From: Pseudoclavibacter sp. Marseille-Q3772
GTDB lineage: Bacteria > Actinomycetota > Actinomycetes > Actinomycetales > Microbacteriaceae
DNA length: 64,000 nucleotides
Reading direction: 5' to 3'
NCBI RefSeq assembly: GCF_916618895.1
Contig: NZ_OU745391.1
Span: 1,550,001 to 1,614,000 of the forward strand
Under the pieces are notes generated by a model. That model was not told the origin of the DNA, made no database searches, and worked only from the letters and a program-made list of their open reading frames with translations. Of this stretch, positions 1 through 9,537 are shown one piece after another; the stretch's first letter is position 1, and each line of letters begins with the position of its first letter. Both the position numbers and the translations under genes were made by a program.

Positions 1-42
1 CTAGCGGGGTCGACGCGGGCTGACGGCTCGACCTATAAAAAA

Positions 43-132
43 GGACCCCTCGCGCACCCGCCAGAGCCCGGTTACCCTTGCTTCGTTTCCGACCTGGGGG
101 AGTTGGCCTGGATGGCGCCACGCGAGGAGCCG
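43..132 (-). ncRNA. ffs: Signal recognition particle RNA, small bacterial (4.5S) type
   Basis: Read on the minus strand, this stretch carries the conserved SRP RNA apical core: the CCCCCAGGTCGGAAACGAAG segment with its GGAAAC tetraloop, followed by the AGCAAGGGTAACC side of the internal loop. The flanks pair as a long stem (CCTCGCG against CGCGAGG) and the 3' end runs into a short T tract (plus-strand positions 37-42), as expected for a terminator. The RNA binds Ffh and directs membrane and secreted proteins to FtsY and the translocon. In many actinobacteria ffs sits close to dnaX, which lies about 5 kb away here. The ends are approximate to a few bases. Confidence 0.88.
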
Positions 133-172
133 CACACAGTTTACCGAAGATTCACTCACACACCTAACCAAT

Positions 173-204
173 GAGCCCCTCGCAGCGAGTGCAACGAGGG
201 GCTC
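173..204 (-). terminator. Hairpin downstream of the APC permease
   Basis: A perfect 10-bp inverted repeat (GAGCCCCTCG / CGAGGGGCTC) with a 12-nt loop lies 22 bp after the permease stop and before ffs. It has no T run, so it may be a weak or Rho-assisted terminator, or only an mRNA-stabilising hairpin. Confidence 0.5.
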
Positions 205-226
205 AGTAGCAAGGCGGATGCGCTAC

Positions 227-1657
227 CTACTTTGATTGCGCAGCGTCGCGTTCAATCGCGTCCTCGTCGATCACCTTGTTGAAGCCGGTGACCGGTTGAT
301 TCTCATCAAAGCCCTGGGTCTTCTCGCGGAAGCCCTTGGTGATAACTGCCAGATAGATCAGACCGACCGCAAGCCAGATCAGACCACCGATCAGCGCATC
401 CACATGCAGGTTTGCCCACAGCACGCCGGTCATGATGAATCCGATAGCGGGCATCACAATGTATTTGAAGATTTCGGATGCACTGCGGTGGTAGCCCTTG
501 CGGATCGCGAAGTGTGCAATCACCGAGAGGTTGACGAATGAGAATGCGATCAACGCACCGAAGTTAATGAACGCCATGATCAGCTCGAGTGAGAACTCCA
601 CGGCCAGGAGCGAAACAACACCGACGAGCACCACGTTGAGTACCGGGGTGCCGGTCTTTTCGCTCACACGACCGAAGACGCGCCGTGGCAGTACATTGTT
701 GCGTCCCATCACCAGCAGCATGCGCGATACCGATGCGTGCGATGCCAAGCCCGAGGCAACCGTTGCCGTGAACCCGGCAGCGACGAAGATGACCTGGAAT
801 GTCGGGCCACCAACGAGCCAGCCGATCTGCGGCAGCGGGTCATCAACGAACTCTCCGAATGGTGCGTTGTCCGGGAATCGAAGCTGTGCGAAGTATCCGG
901 CGATGAGGAACACCAGACCGCCGAGCATCACCGTCAGCAGGATTGCCCGCGGCATCGTCTTGGTGTCTTTGGCTTCTTCGGTGTACATCGTGATCGCGTC
1001 GAAGCCGATGAAGGAGAAACACACCACGGTGGCTGCGGTCAGCACGGCGCCGAACTCCATCCCGTCATGCACAAACGGACGCGAGCTCACGACGGTTCCC
1101 GCACCCTCGCCGGCCAGCAGCTGTGCGATGACCATCACGACAAATACGACGATGATGGTCACCGTGAATGCCAGCAGCAGGCTATTGACGCTCGAGGTAC
1201 CGCGCATTGATACGGCCACAGTTGTGGTCACGGCGGCGACGTACACAATTACCCAAATCCAGCCGGGTACGTCCGGGAACATTTGCTCCATATACAGGCG
1301 GATGATCAGCGCGTTCACCATCGGCAGCAGCAAATAGTCGAGCAGCGACGTCCAGCCGACAATAAACCCGACGTTGGGGTGCATCGATTCGCGCACATAG
1401 GTGAATGCCGAACCCGCACTCGGGTACGCGCGCACCATCTTGCCGTAGCTGATGGCGGTGAAACTCATCACGACCAACGCAACCAGGTACGCCATTGGCG
1501 CAGCACCGTCGGTTTCGGCCGATACAATTCCGAACGAATCGAAGACGACGGTTGGGGTCATATACCCGAGGCCCAGGCCGACAACGGCCCATAGCCCGAG
1601 GTTGCGGCGGAGTTTACCGCCGATATCAGGGTGGTTTGATCCAGTAGTAGTGGACAT
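227..1657 (-). CDS. APC-family amino acid permease
   Basis: A 476-residue polytopic membrane protein with about 12 hydrophobic segments. The N-terminus (LRRNLGLWAVVGLGLGYMTP) and the PSAGSAFTYV motif near residue 80 are typical of the amino acid/polyamine/organocation superfamily, so it probably takes up an amino acid or polyamine by cation symport or exchange. The start is supported by a GAGGAG ribosome site just upstream of the ATG. It is divergent from pta, and the shared intergenic region holds two palindromes. A clear paralogue lies at 34196-35572, next to an amidohydrolase. The substrate cannot be read from the sequence. Confidence 0.85.
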   Translation of the reverse strand: MSTTTGSNHPDIGGKLRRNLGLWAVVGLGLGYMTPTVVFDSFGIVSAETDGAAPMAYLVALVVMSFTAISYGKMVRAYPSAGSAFTYVRESMHPNVGFIVGWTSLLDYLLLPMVNALIIRLYMEQMFPDVPGWIWVIVYVAAVTTTVAVSMRGTSSVNSLLLAFTVTIIVVFVVMVIAQLLAGEGAGTVVSSRPFVHDGMEFGAVLTAATVVCFSFIGFDAITMYTEEAKDTKTMPRAILLTVMLGGLVFLIAGYFAQLRFPDNAPFGEFVDDPLPQIGWLVGGPTFQVIFVAAGFTATVASGLASHASVSRMLLVMGRNNVLPRRVFGRVSEKTGTPVLNVVLVGVVSLLAVEFSLELIMAFINFGALIAFSFVNLSVIAHFAIRKGYHRSASEIFKYIVMPAIGFIMTGVLWANLHVDALIGGLIWLAVGLIYLAVITKGFREKTQGFDENQPVTGFNKVIDEDAIERDAAQSK

Positions 1658-1722
1658 AGGTGCTCCTCGGGCAACGTTGCCAGTCGGATGGTTATTGGGG
1701 TTGTGAGCGACAGTGCTCTACA

Positions 1723-1760
1723 CCATTCAAAATAATGAATGGAATACACATCGTACGATG
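1723..1760. promoter_or_regulatory. Two palindromes between divergent permease and pta
   Basis: Positions 1723-1742 hold CCATTCA-N6-TGAATGG, a perfect 7-bp inverted repeat. Positions 1749-1760 hold the perfect 12-bp palindrome CATCGTACGATG, whose TCGTACGA core resembles FadR-type GntR operators. Both lie between divergent genes, so they are candidate operators. No regulator gene is adjacent, and the assignment is inference. Confidence 0.35.
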
Positions 1761-1822
1761 CACACGCCCGTTGGGGAACCTTCGAAAATAATTTGAGGGT
1801 GAATCCACGTTCGCGCCTTAGC

Positions 1823-3970
1823 ATGTTGACCGTGACTGCAAGCATTTACATCACATCGTCAGAGAGCTACTCGGGCAAGCAGGCCGTCGCGCTGGGAGTG
1901 CTCGAGGCCTTGAGCGCGCACGCGTCGAAGGTCGGCGTGTTTCGGCCCGTTGTTCAGGCAAGCGGTGAGGATGCGGTGCTCGCGAATATGGTCCGTCGCG
2001 TCGATCCTGCAATCGGCCTCACAGCAGCAGAGTGCACCGGCGTGACCTTTGACGAAGTACACGCCGACCCGAGCGGTGCAATGGCTCGGATCATGCAGCG
2101 CTACGATGCCGTCGCGGCGAAATGCGATGCCGTGGTCGTCATCGGCAGTGATTTCACCGACATCGGAAACCCCGCCGAGCTAAGCTTCAATGCTCGCGTG
2201 GCCGCGAACCTCGGTGCTCCCGTACTGCTTGTGCTTTCCGGTCGCACCAGCGACGGTCAAGGGTCGCGCAGCGCAGAAGAAATGGCGCAGGTCGCAGCGC
2301 TCACCGTCCCCGAGCTCGAGCAAGGGCACGCGAGCCTCCTTGGCGTAGTCGTAAACCGTGCCGATGCATCCCACCTCGACCAGATTCGGGATGCGGTCAG
2401 CGAAGGACTCGATGAGGTCCGTGCGGATGCAGCCCCTTCCGTTCCCGTGTGGGGGCTCCCGGAGAACCCGCTGCTTGGCGCTCCGACGGTTGCCGAACTA
2501 CTCGAAGCAGTCGAAGGAACCGTCTACTCCGGAGACGAAGCGCTCCTCGAGCGAGAAGTGCTCGGCGTCACGCTCGCGGGTATGTCGATGGAAAACGTGC
2601 TCGAGCGCACGTTCGAATCCGGTGTTGTCGTGGTCGCCGGTGACCGTACCGAAACGCTGGTGGCGCTCCTGCTTGCGCAGCAGGCAGATAACCTGCCGTC
2701 ACTCGCGGCCATCGTCGTTAACGGACCGTTCGAGTTCTCACCCGTCATTGCATCCCTCATCCGTGGTGTTGCATTGCACTTGCCAATCATCCGCACCCGC
2801 TTTGGCACCTTTGACACCGCACAGCGGATCATTAACACTCGCGGTGAGTTTGAGGTGCTCAACTCTCGCAAGGTCGATGCTGCACTCGCGGACTTCAGCG
2901 TCAATATCGACACAGATGAGCTGCTCAACGCGCTCAAACTGCCCGAAGTGACCGCGGTCACCCCGCTGATGTTTGAGAACCGGTTGCTCAGCCGCGCCCG
3001 CGCTGAACGCAAACACATCGTCCTCCCAGAGGGCGACGACGACCGCATCCTGCAGGCGGCATCGACCCTGCTTAAACGCGAAGTTGTTGACCTCACGATT
3101 CTTGGTGAGCCGACAAGCATCCGTCAGCGCGCCTCTGAACTCGGCCTCGATCTCAGCAAAGCATCGCTGCGCTCAACACAGGATCCCGAACTGATTGAAC
3201 AGTTCGCGGCCGAGTACGCTCGCCTGCGCGCACACAAGGGGGTCACCCTGGACGATGCTCGCGACCGAGTCCAGGATGTGTCGTACTTCGGCACCATGAT
3301 GGTCCACCTCGGTCTCGCAGACGGAATGGTCTCGGGCGCCGCACACACCACGGCGCACACGATTAAACCCTCGTTTGAAGTGGTGAAAACCAAACCAAAT
3401 GTGTCGATCGTCTCCAGCGTGTTCCTGATGGCGCTCGCGGACCGCGTGCTCGTGTACGGCGATTGCGCGGTGAACCCAGAGCCGTCGGCCGCCCAGCTTG
3501 CCGATATCGCGATCTCCTCGGCGGAAACTGCGCAGATGTTTGGTATCGAACCGCGCGTCGCGATGCTCAGCTACTCCACGGGCGACTCCGGCTCGGGAGC
3601 GGATGTGGATAAGGTACGCGAAGCCACGGCGCTCGTCCGTGAGCGTGCCCCGCAACTGCTGGTCGAGGGCCCGCTGCAATATGACGCGGCAACCGATATG
3701 GCAGTCGCCCGCAAGAAACTCCCCGGCAGCGAGGTGGCGGGCCGCGCAACCGTCTTCATCTTCCCCGACCTGAACACCGGAAACAACACCTATAAAGCGG
3801 TGCAGCGCTCGGCCGGTGCGCTCGCGATCGGACCGGTGCTGCAGGGCCTCAACAAGCCAATTAACGACCTCTCGCGTGGTGCGCTCGTGGGCGACATCGT
3901 CAATACTGTCGCCATTACCGCCATCCAGGCGCAGGGGGGCGCAACCACCCGCATCCGAATAGCCACATAG
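1823..3970 (+). CDS. pta: Phosphate acetyltransferase, long form
   Basis: Interconverts acetyl-CoA and acetyl phosphate in the cytoplasm, as the first half of the Pta-AckA pathway. The protein is about 715 residues and has the long-form layout: an N-terminal BioD-like P-loop-type domain (start ...IYITSSESYSGKQAVALGVLE), a middle DRTGG-type domain, and a C-terminal catalytic PTA domain from about residue 395 (HIVLPEGDDDRILQAA; SYSTGDSGSG). The reading frame stays open 84 bp upstream to 1739, but the family-like start is ATG 1823 or GTG 1832. No strong ribosome site marks either, so the start is uncertain. ackA follows 86 bp after the stop in the same direction and is probably co-transcribed. 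Confidence 0.93.
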   Translation: MLTVTASIYITSSESYSGKQAVALGVLEALSAHASKVGVFRPVVQASGEDAVLANMVRRVDPAIGLTAAECTGVTFDEVHADPSGAMARIMQRYDAVAAKCDAVVVIGSDFTDIGNPAELSFNARVAANLGAPVLLVLSGRTSDGQGSRSAEEMAQVAALTVPELEQGHASLLGVVVNRADASHLDQIRDAVSEGLDEVRADAAPSVPVWGLPENPLLGAPTVAELLEAVEGTVYSGDEALLEREVLGVTLAGMSMENVLERTFESGVVVVAGDRTETLVALLLAQQADNLPSLAAIVVNGPFEFSPVIASLIRGVALHLPIIRTRFGTFDTAQRIINTRGEFEVLNSRKVDAALADFSVNIDTDELLNALKLPEVTAVTPLMFENRLLSRARAERKHIVLPEGDDDRILQAASTLLKREVVDLTILGEPTSIRQRASELGLDLSKASLRSTQDPELIEQFAAEYARLRAHKGVTLDDARDRVQDVSYFGTMMVHLGLADGMVSGAAHTTAHTIKPSFEVVKTKPNVSIVSSVFLMALADRVLVYGDCAVNPEPSAAQLADIAISSAETAQMFGIEPRVAMLSYSTGDSGSGADVDKVREATALVRERAPQLLVEGPLQYDAATDMAVARKKLPGSEVAGRATVFIFPDLNTGNNTYKAVQRSAGALAIGPVLQGLNKPINDLSRGALVGDIVNTVAITAIQAQGGATTRIRIAT

Positions 3971-4056
3971 TTCACCTCGGATGCGCGTGAACGGTTATGC
4001 ATGCAGCATCTGCGTGGGGCAACTCGGCTAACGTGAGAGCAGAGGTTAGGAGCGAA

Positions 4057-5256
4057 ATGTCTATCGTGCTGGTCGTAAACTCCGGTTCGTCGTCGCTGAA
4101 GTACCAACTCATCGACATGACCAGCGAGACCAAACTCGCCTCGGGACTCATCGAACGGATCGGTTCCGGTATGGGGATTTCCACCCATAAACGCGACGGC
4201 AACCGCGACCGGCGAGAGCTACCGATCGCATCCCACGATGAAGCATTCCGGCTGATGCTCGACAACTTCGAGGACTACGGTCCGAGCCTGCGGGAAGCAC
4301 CGCCGCAGGCGGTCGGACACCGCGTGGTGCAGGGCGGTCGCCGCTTCTTTGGCCCAGCCATCGTCGACGAACGGGTTGAGCAAGATATTGAGGAACTCAT
4401 CCCGCTCGCTCCGCTACACAATGCCGCCAATCTTGCCGGTGTGCGCGCCGCGCGGGCGGTGTTTACCGAGATCCCGCACGTGACTGTGTTCGACACCGCG
4501 TTTCACACCACCATCCCCGACGCGGCTAGCCGATATGCGGTCGACCGTGATGTGGCCGAAAAGTACCGCATCCGTAAGTACGGGGCGCACGGCACCAGCC
4601 ACAAGTTCGTCGCCGAGGCGACCGCCGAATTTCTGAACAAACCGCTGGCGGAGACGAAGACGATTGTGATGCACATCGGCAATGGTGCGTCGATGTGCGC
4701 GGTCGACGGCGGCATCTCGATTGAGACATCGATGGGGATGACTCCGCTTGAGGGGTTGGTGATGGGTACCCGATCCGGTGACCTCGACCCGGCCGTGCTC
4801 TTTCACCTCCACCGCAAGGCTGGCTACACGGTCGATGCGCTTGACGATCTACTGAACCGTCGATCGGGTCTATTCGGTATGACCGGCACGAACGATATGC
4901 GCGATGTCACCGAACGCGCCGAACGCGGCGATACTGATGCGGAGCAGGGACTTGCGGTCTACATCCACCGGATGCGTCACTACCTCGGTGCCTACATGAT
5001 GGCGCTGCACGGGGATGTAGACGCGATCGCCTGGACTGCCGGGGTCGGCGAACACTCGGCGATTGTGCGCCGGCGCACCCTCGAGGGTCTGGAGTGGGCC
5101 GGTATCGAACTCGACGATGATCTCAACGAGCAGCACGTCGAGGGGCCGCGTGAGATCTCCACGCCCGGCTCACGCGTGAAAGTACTGGTTGTGCCGACGA
5201 ACGAAGAACTCGAGATTGCCAGGCAGACACTCGAGATCACGCATATCGCGCCATAG
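4057..5256 (+). CDS. ackA: Acetate kinase
   Basis: Makes ATP and acetate from acetyl phosphate and ADP, partnering Pta. The 399-residue length is normal for the family. The N-terminal VVNSGSSSLKY signature binds phosphate, and the HGTSHKF, HIGNGAS and GVGEHS segments are typical ASKHA-fold acetate kinase motifs. ATG 4057 is chosen over the upstream in-frame ATG 3997 because it is preceded by TTAGGAGCG and begins with the canonical MSIVLVVNSGSSS. It follows pta directly, so the two together form a complete acetate overflow/utilisation branch, with acs at 20.6 kb providing the irreversible route. Confidence 0.96.
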   Translation: MSIVLVVNSGSSSLKYQLIDMTSETKLASGLIERIGSGMGISTHKRDGNRDRRELPIASHDEAFRLMLDNFEDYGPSLREAPPQAVGHRVVQGGRRFFGPAIVDERVEQDIEELIPLAPLHNAANLAGVRAARAVFTEIPHVTVFDTAFHTTIPDAASRYAVDRDVAEKYRIRKYGAHGTSHKFVAEATAEFLNKPLAETKTIVMHIGNGASMCAVDGGISIETSMGMTPLEGLVMGTRSGDLDPAVLFHLHRKAGYTVDALDDLLNRRSGLFGMTGTNDMRDVTERAERGDTDAEQGLAVYIHRMRHYLGAYMMALHGDVDAIAWTAGVGEHSAIVRRRTLEGLEWAGIELDDDLNEQHVEGPREISTPGSRVKVLVVPTNEELEIARQTLEITHIAP

Positions 5257-5339
5257 GGCACGAGCCCTCATATGGTTGCGTTCGCGGGCGGATGTGCGCT
5301 GGCAGCAAACCCGGTCGATGGCCAACTACGATGGTCCAC

Positions 5340-7799
5340 ATGGTTGCTGCCCTGTACCGACGCTATCGGCCAGAGTCGTTCGCTGAGATGATCGGCCAAC
5401 GCCAGGTGACCGATCCGCTTGCGACGGCGATTCGGTCGGGGAGGATCAATCACGCCTACCTGTTCTCGGGACCGCGAGGCTGCGGAAAAACGACCTCGGC
5501 GCGCATCCTCGCCCGCTGCCTGAACTGTGCGCAAGGCCCGACTCCGGAACCGTGCGGCGAGTGTGATTCGTGCCGCGAACTCGGTCGTGACGGCGGCGGT
5601 TCGCTCGATGTGCTCGAGATCGACGCCGCCAGCCACGGTGGTGTTGAGGATGCGCGTGAGTTGCGTGAGCGCGCGGTGATGGCGCCGAGCCGTGACCGGT
5701 ACCGCATCTTCATCATTGACGAAGCGCATATGGTTACGGGCGCGGGCTTCAACGCACTGCTCAAGGTGGTTGAGGAGCCACCGGAGGACGTGCTGTTCAT
5801 TTTTGCCACCACCGAGCCGGAAAAAGTCATTGGCACCATTCGGTCGCGCACGCACCACTACCCGTTTCGGCTGATTCCGCCGGCGCCGATGCTTGAGTAC
5901 GTAGAGCAGATCTGTCGTGAAGAGAACGTCACCGCCCAACCCGGTGTGCTGCCGCTTGTTGTGCGTGCAGGTGGTGGCTCGGCAAGAGACACGATGTCTC
6001 TGCTCGACCAGCTGATTGCCGGTACCGACGGTAACGAGATTCAGTACGATCGCGCCACGCAGTTGCTCGGGTTTACAGCACAGCAATTGCTCGATGACAC
6101 CGTGCTCGCGTTCGCTGAGGGGGATGCGGATGGGGCCTACCGCGCTATCGACGCGGTGATCCAGTCCGGTCAGGATCCGCGCCGGTTCGTTGAAGATCTC
6201 TTGGAGCGGGTGCGCGATCTCATCGTTGCCAAGGCCGTTGGTGAAGGCACCGAGGCGGTGCTCCGCGGTCGAAGCCAGGATGAGCTCGAGCGGCTGATTG
6301 ATACTGCTGCTCGCTTCTCGGGTGTGGCACTCAGCGGCATTGCAGATGCGGCCAACACCACGCTCACCGAGATGACCGGTGTGACCGCTCCGAAACTGCA
6401 GCTTGAACTCATGGTGGCCCGCATCCTGGTGGCGCTGAAGTCGGCGTTCGCCGGCGGTGTTTCGGATGCTGGTGGTCGCGCTGGTGCTGATGGTGCTGTG
6501 GGCGCGGGTGGCAGGCCCGGCGCTAACGCTGCGGAAGCCGCAACCCACGCGGCGCAACCGGATTCGCCTGCGCAACCGGCCGCGCCTGCGCGACCGGCCG
6601 CATCCAAGCCTGCTGCCGCTGCTGCGCAAGCTGCCGCTGCCACATCACCCGAAACTGCGCCCGCCAGCGGTGGGCGCGCTGTTGGTGGTTCGAAGGCAAC
6701 GCCTGCGTCACCAGATGCGGTCAGTATCGGACAGATTCGGGATGCGTGGCCGAGCGTGCTCGAGCGCGTCCTCGCGGACGGTGGCCGCGCCGCCTGGGCA
6801 GTGGTGAACCAATTGCAGCCGCTGGAATATGCCGGTGATGTGCTGCGCGTGGACGTACCGAACCACGCTGTTTCGCAGCAACTCCGACACAGCCAGAATG
6901 GCCGCCCGCCGGCCGGACAGCTCTTGAAAACGGCGCTGCAGCACACGTTTAACGTGGCAATGCGCGTACAGCCGCGAGTGCGTCGCGATGGAGAGCCGCA
7001 GGCCGGTGCCCCCGCGGACGATGACCGCCACCGAGCTCCGCGTGGGCCATCGAGCGCGCCACAAGCGCAGGGCGCGCACCAGCGCCAGCAACCGGCGCAT
7101 CCGAGCAAGCGCGCGCCGGAACCCGCCCGCAACACCGGTAAGCCCGAGGTGAGCTGGACCGTCGCGGCAATACCCGGTGAGCCGCAGCCAGCCGATGACG
7201 GACCCGGATCAGCGTGGGACGAATACGCCAGTGGACCCGATCCGTATTCCGACGGGCCGGGTGCGCAAGCACAGACAGCAGCCCCGGCTGCGGAAGAGAT
7301 CGCCGCGCGCGAAGCCTCCGACCTCGAAGCCGCAACAACACCGGAACCGGTCGAGCTTCCCGCGCAGGCAGCCACAACGAGCGAGTCAGCATCGACGGAT
7401 TCGTCGGTCGGAGACCAGCCTCGAGAACAGTTAGCCGCGGGGGAGGACGTGCCGGCGCCGGCTGGAACGCAGCCCGCCGCCGATGCTCAGGGCATGAGCG
7501 CAACCACCACGAATCCGGATGCTGCGGCCGAGACCGAGCCCGATGCATCCGGCTGGAACGTCGCAGCGCTACCCGATGACCAACCCGAGTCGCAGCCCGA
7601 GCCAGAACCAGAAGAAGAACCTGAACCTGTACGTCGTCACCCGGCGCTGGTCTCCGGTGCGCAGCGGTACGGGGAATCGGTGGTGCGTGAGCGGCTCGGC
7701 GCGCGGTTCGTGGGGGAAGAGCCGATTGTGGCCGCGGCGGTCGGTGCCGACGATATGGTGCCGCCCGATGATGTTGAAGCGCCGCCCGAGGAGTACTAG
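5340..7799 (+). CDS. dnaX: DNA polymerase III subunit gamma/tau
   Basis: The clamp-loader ATPase of the replicative polymerase. From ATG 5340 it encodes about 819 residues beginning with the canonical ALYRRYRPESF. It has Walker A (GPRGCGKTT), a four-Cys zinc module (CLNCAQG...CGECDSC), Walker B with DEAH, and the sensor segment FATTEPEKVIGTIRSR. Residues after about 360 form a low-complexity, Ala/Pro/Glu-rich tau-type tail interrupted by a folded segment around 470-560. Upstream in-frame ATGs at 5292 and 5331 give longer, non-conserved starts. recR begins 3 bp after the stop. The ybaB/ebfC gene often found between dnaX and recR is absent. Confidence 0.95.
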   Translation: MVAALYRRYRPESFAEMIGQRQVTDPLATAIRSGRINHAYLFSGPRGCGKTTSARILARCLNCAQGPTPEPCGECDSCRELGRDGGGSLDVLEIDAASHGGVEDARELRERAVMAPSRDRYRIFIIDEAHMVTGAGFNALLKVVEEPPEDVLFIFATTEPEKVIGTIRSRTHHYPFRLIPPAPMLEYVEQICREENVTAQPGVLPLVVRAGGGSARDTMSLLDQLIAGTDGNEIQYDRATQLLGFTAQQLLDDTVLAFAEGDADGAYRAIDAVIQSGQDPRRFVEDLLERVRDLIVAKAVGEGTEAVLRGRSQDELERLIDTAARFSGVALSGIADAANTTLTEMTGVTAPKLQLELMVARILVALKSAFAGGVSDAGGRAGADGAVGAGGRPGANAAEAATHAAQPDSPAQPAAPARPAASKPAAAAAQAAAATSPETAPASGGRAVGGSKATPASPDAVSIGQIRDAWPSVLERVLADGGRAAWAVVNQLQPLEYAGDVLRVDVPNHAVSQQLRHSQNGRPPAGQLLKTALQHTFNVAMRVQPRVRRDGEPQAGAPADDDRHRAPRGPSSAPQAQGAHQRQQPAHPSKRAPEPARNTGKPEVSWTVAAIPGEPQPADDGPGSAWDEYASGPDPYSDGPGAQAQTAAPAAEEIAAREASDLEAATTPEPVELPAQAATTSESASTDSSVGDQPREQLAAGEDVPAPAGTQPAADAQGMSATTTNPDAAAETEPDASGWNVAALPDDQPESQPEPEPEEEPEPVRRHPALVSGAQRYGESVVRERLGARFVGEEPIVAAAVGADDMVPPDDVEAPPEEY

Positions 7800-7802
7800 C
7801 GG

Positions 7803-8402
7803 ATGTACGAAGGTATTGTTCAAGACCTGATCGACGAGTTTGCGCGGCTGCCCGGAGTGGGGCCGAAATCGGCGCAGCGCATTGCGTTTCACATTGTGCA
7901 GACGCAGAATTTCGATGTGTCGCGGTTGGCACGGCTGCTCGGGGAAGTGCACGACAAAGTGAAGTTCTGCCGGTACTGCGGGAACGTTGCCCAGGCCGAG
8001 GTGTGCAATATCTGTGGTGACCCGGAGCGCGACCAAACGCTCATCTGCGTGGTTGAGGAACCGAAGGATGTGGCCGCGATTGAACGCACCCGTGAGTACG
8101 AGGGGCTCTATCACGTGCTCGGCGGGGCAATCTCGCCGATTGACGGCATTGGCCCGGACCAGCTCAATATCCGCGGGCTCATGCCGCGTCTAGAGGACGG
8201 CACGGTAACCGAGGTGATCCTGGCGACTGACCCGAACCTTGAGGGGGATGCGACCGCCTCGTATCTCTCGCGGCTATTGCGTTCGATGGGGGTTTCGGTA
8301 TCGCGGCTGGCTTCGGGCTTGCCGGTTGGCGGTGACCTTGAATATGCCGACGAGGTGACGCTCGGGCGGGCGTTTGCCGGTCGCCGCGTGATCACGGAGT
8401 AG
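7803..8402 (+). CDS. recR: Recombination mediator RecR
   Basis: Acts with RecO/RecF to load RecA on gapped DNA. The protein is 199 residues, the usual length. It has the N-terminal helix-hairpin-helix ([16 protein letters not shown]), the four-Cys zinc finger at Cys56, 59, 68 and 71, and a Toprim domain ([10 protein letters not shown] ... [13 protein letters not shown]). A GAGGAG sequence overlapping the end of dnaX serves as ribosome site, so the two genes are translationally linked. Confidence 0.96.
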   Translation: MYEGIVQDLIDEFARLPGVGPKSAQRIAFHIVQTQNFDVSRLARLLGEVHDKVKFCRYCGNVAQAEVCNICGDPERDQTLICVVEEPKDVAAIERTREYEGLYHVLGGAISPIDGIGPDQLNIRGLMPRLEDGTVTEVILATDPNLEGDATASYLSRLLRSMGVSVSRLASGLPVGGDLEYADEVTLGRAFAGRRVITE

Positions 8403-8508
8403 CCGGGTCTCGCGCGTTCGCACTCTTCGCTCTATCGTTGTTTCGTTTCTCTAATCTCTCTTGTCTGGTGCGTCCCGCTGTGTGGCCAGCCGCCCGGACA
8501 AAGCTGTG

Positions 8509-8581
8509 CGGATAAATGGCGAAAATAACGTCCACCGTCCGCATATAGGGGATGCAGGTGCCTATTTTCGCCATTTGTCCG
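8509..8581. repeat. 73-bp hairpin repeat, copy 1
   Basis: A palindromic element whose ends are near-perfect 19-bp inverted repeats (CGGAtAAATGGCGAAAATA against CGGAcAAATGGCGAAAATA). Inner pairs (CACC/GGTG, GCAT/ATGC) let nearly the whole element fold into one long hairpin. Copy 2, in the same orientation, lies at 9538-9610 and differs at only a couple of internal positions. Copy 1 overlaps the 3' end of the DUF559 gene and supplies its last five codons and its stop. Confidence 0.85.
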
Positions 8582-9440
8582 AGGTAAGTGATCTTGCTCG
8601 CCAGGACAGCGGTGGCACATCACGCAGGTGAGCGCCACGACGAATGAGTGTCAAGATTTGTTGGCCGGGCCCGTTTTCCAGATTCATGACCTGTCGATAT
8701 GTGAGCCGTACCACTGCGTATCCCATCGTCTGTAACTTCAGATCTCGCAAGCGGTCATTCTCGTAGGCTGCTAACGAAGTGTGGTGCTCGACACTGTCAC
8801 ACTCGACAACCAAACTCTTACCGATCAGAAAATCCACTCGCTCGAAGTCGCCAAATGGCACTTGGCTTGATAGCTGAATGTTGTGCTTCCGAGCCCATAG
8901 ACGAAACAGGGTTTCGGTGCCTGACTCAGCGAGTGGATCGAGCCGGTGCAGCACCGCCTCACCTCGACGCCCGAGGCCCTGGGCGATTTGTGCGAACTCT
9001 TCCAGGGAAAGCAGTCGGCGGTTCACGATGGAGTCAGCGACAACGACTGCGTCCTGTCGAGGACAATCGCGGAGCAAGACTTGAACACTGACGTCGACCG
9101 GGTCAACTGCTGAGTTAAACGGTGGACTCGGCTTCAGCACATGCGCGACCACGTCCCGACCCGTGATGTCATAGCGGTGGTGTCCGCGAACATGCACGGC
9201 CCTGGGTGATAGCTGCCACGCTCCGTGAAGGGCGAGTGCAGTCGGTCCCGTAAGCACACCACCTGCGCGAACGGCGGTTGCTACTAGAGGGTTGGCCCCA
9301 GGTTGAGCAAACCAGCCACGGCGTAGTCGTGCAATGGAGCCGTGACGCAGATGGCGCTCAACTTCATGTTTGGTATGTCCGGCGGCTAGGAGTTGTCGGT
9401 GGGAAGCGACCCCGAAGCTAAGTACGTCTAAAGATTTCAT
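8562..9440 (-). CDS. AbiEi-like N-terminus with DUF559 nuclease-fold C-terminus
   Basis: A 292-residue protein of a kind common in actinobacteria. Residues 1-75 resemble the AbiEi antitoxin winged-helix domain (VASHRQLLAAGHTKHEVERHL, RLRRGWF, TGPTALALHGAW). Residues 175-260 match the DUF559/Vsr-like fold, with a plausible PD-(D/E)xK set: Glu176, Asp203 and Glu213-x-Asp215 in VDFLIGKSLVVECDS. The function is unproven; relatives are annotated as antitoxin-like or endonuclease-domain proteins. No toxin partner is adjacent. The C-terminus (DKWRK and stop) is encoded inside repeat copy 1, so the original end of the protein may have been replaced. The gene sits alone between two direct copies of the repeat. 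Confidence 0.75.
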   Translation of the reverse strand: MKSLDVLSFGVASHRQLLAAGHTKHEVERHLRHGSIARLRRGWFAQPGANPLVATAVRAGGVLTGPTALALHGAWQLSPRAVHVRGHHRYDITGRDVVAHVLKPSPPFNSAVDPVDVSVQVLLRDCPRQDAVVVADSIVNRRLLSLEEFAQIAQGLGRRGEAVLHRLDPLAESGTETLFRLWARKHNIQLSSQVPFGDFERVDFLIGKSLVVECDSVEHHTSLAAYENDRLRDLKLQTMGYAVVRLTYRQVMNLENGPGQQILTLIRRGAHLRDVPPLSWRARSLTSDKWRK

Positions 9441-9537
9441 GCTCTAAAGGAACCGCAAAATCGCATCGGTGAGGGCGGCAGCTTCTTCGCCTATGGATAA
9501 CTCATTTTCCACAGGCGCCGCGGTACAGCCCGCCGCG

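Noticed and set aside
6170..7375. Long minus-strand open frames opposite dnaX
   Set aside because: They mirror the Ala/Pro-rich tail in GC-rich DNA and show no domain, start signal or context.
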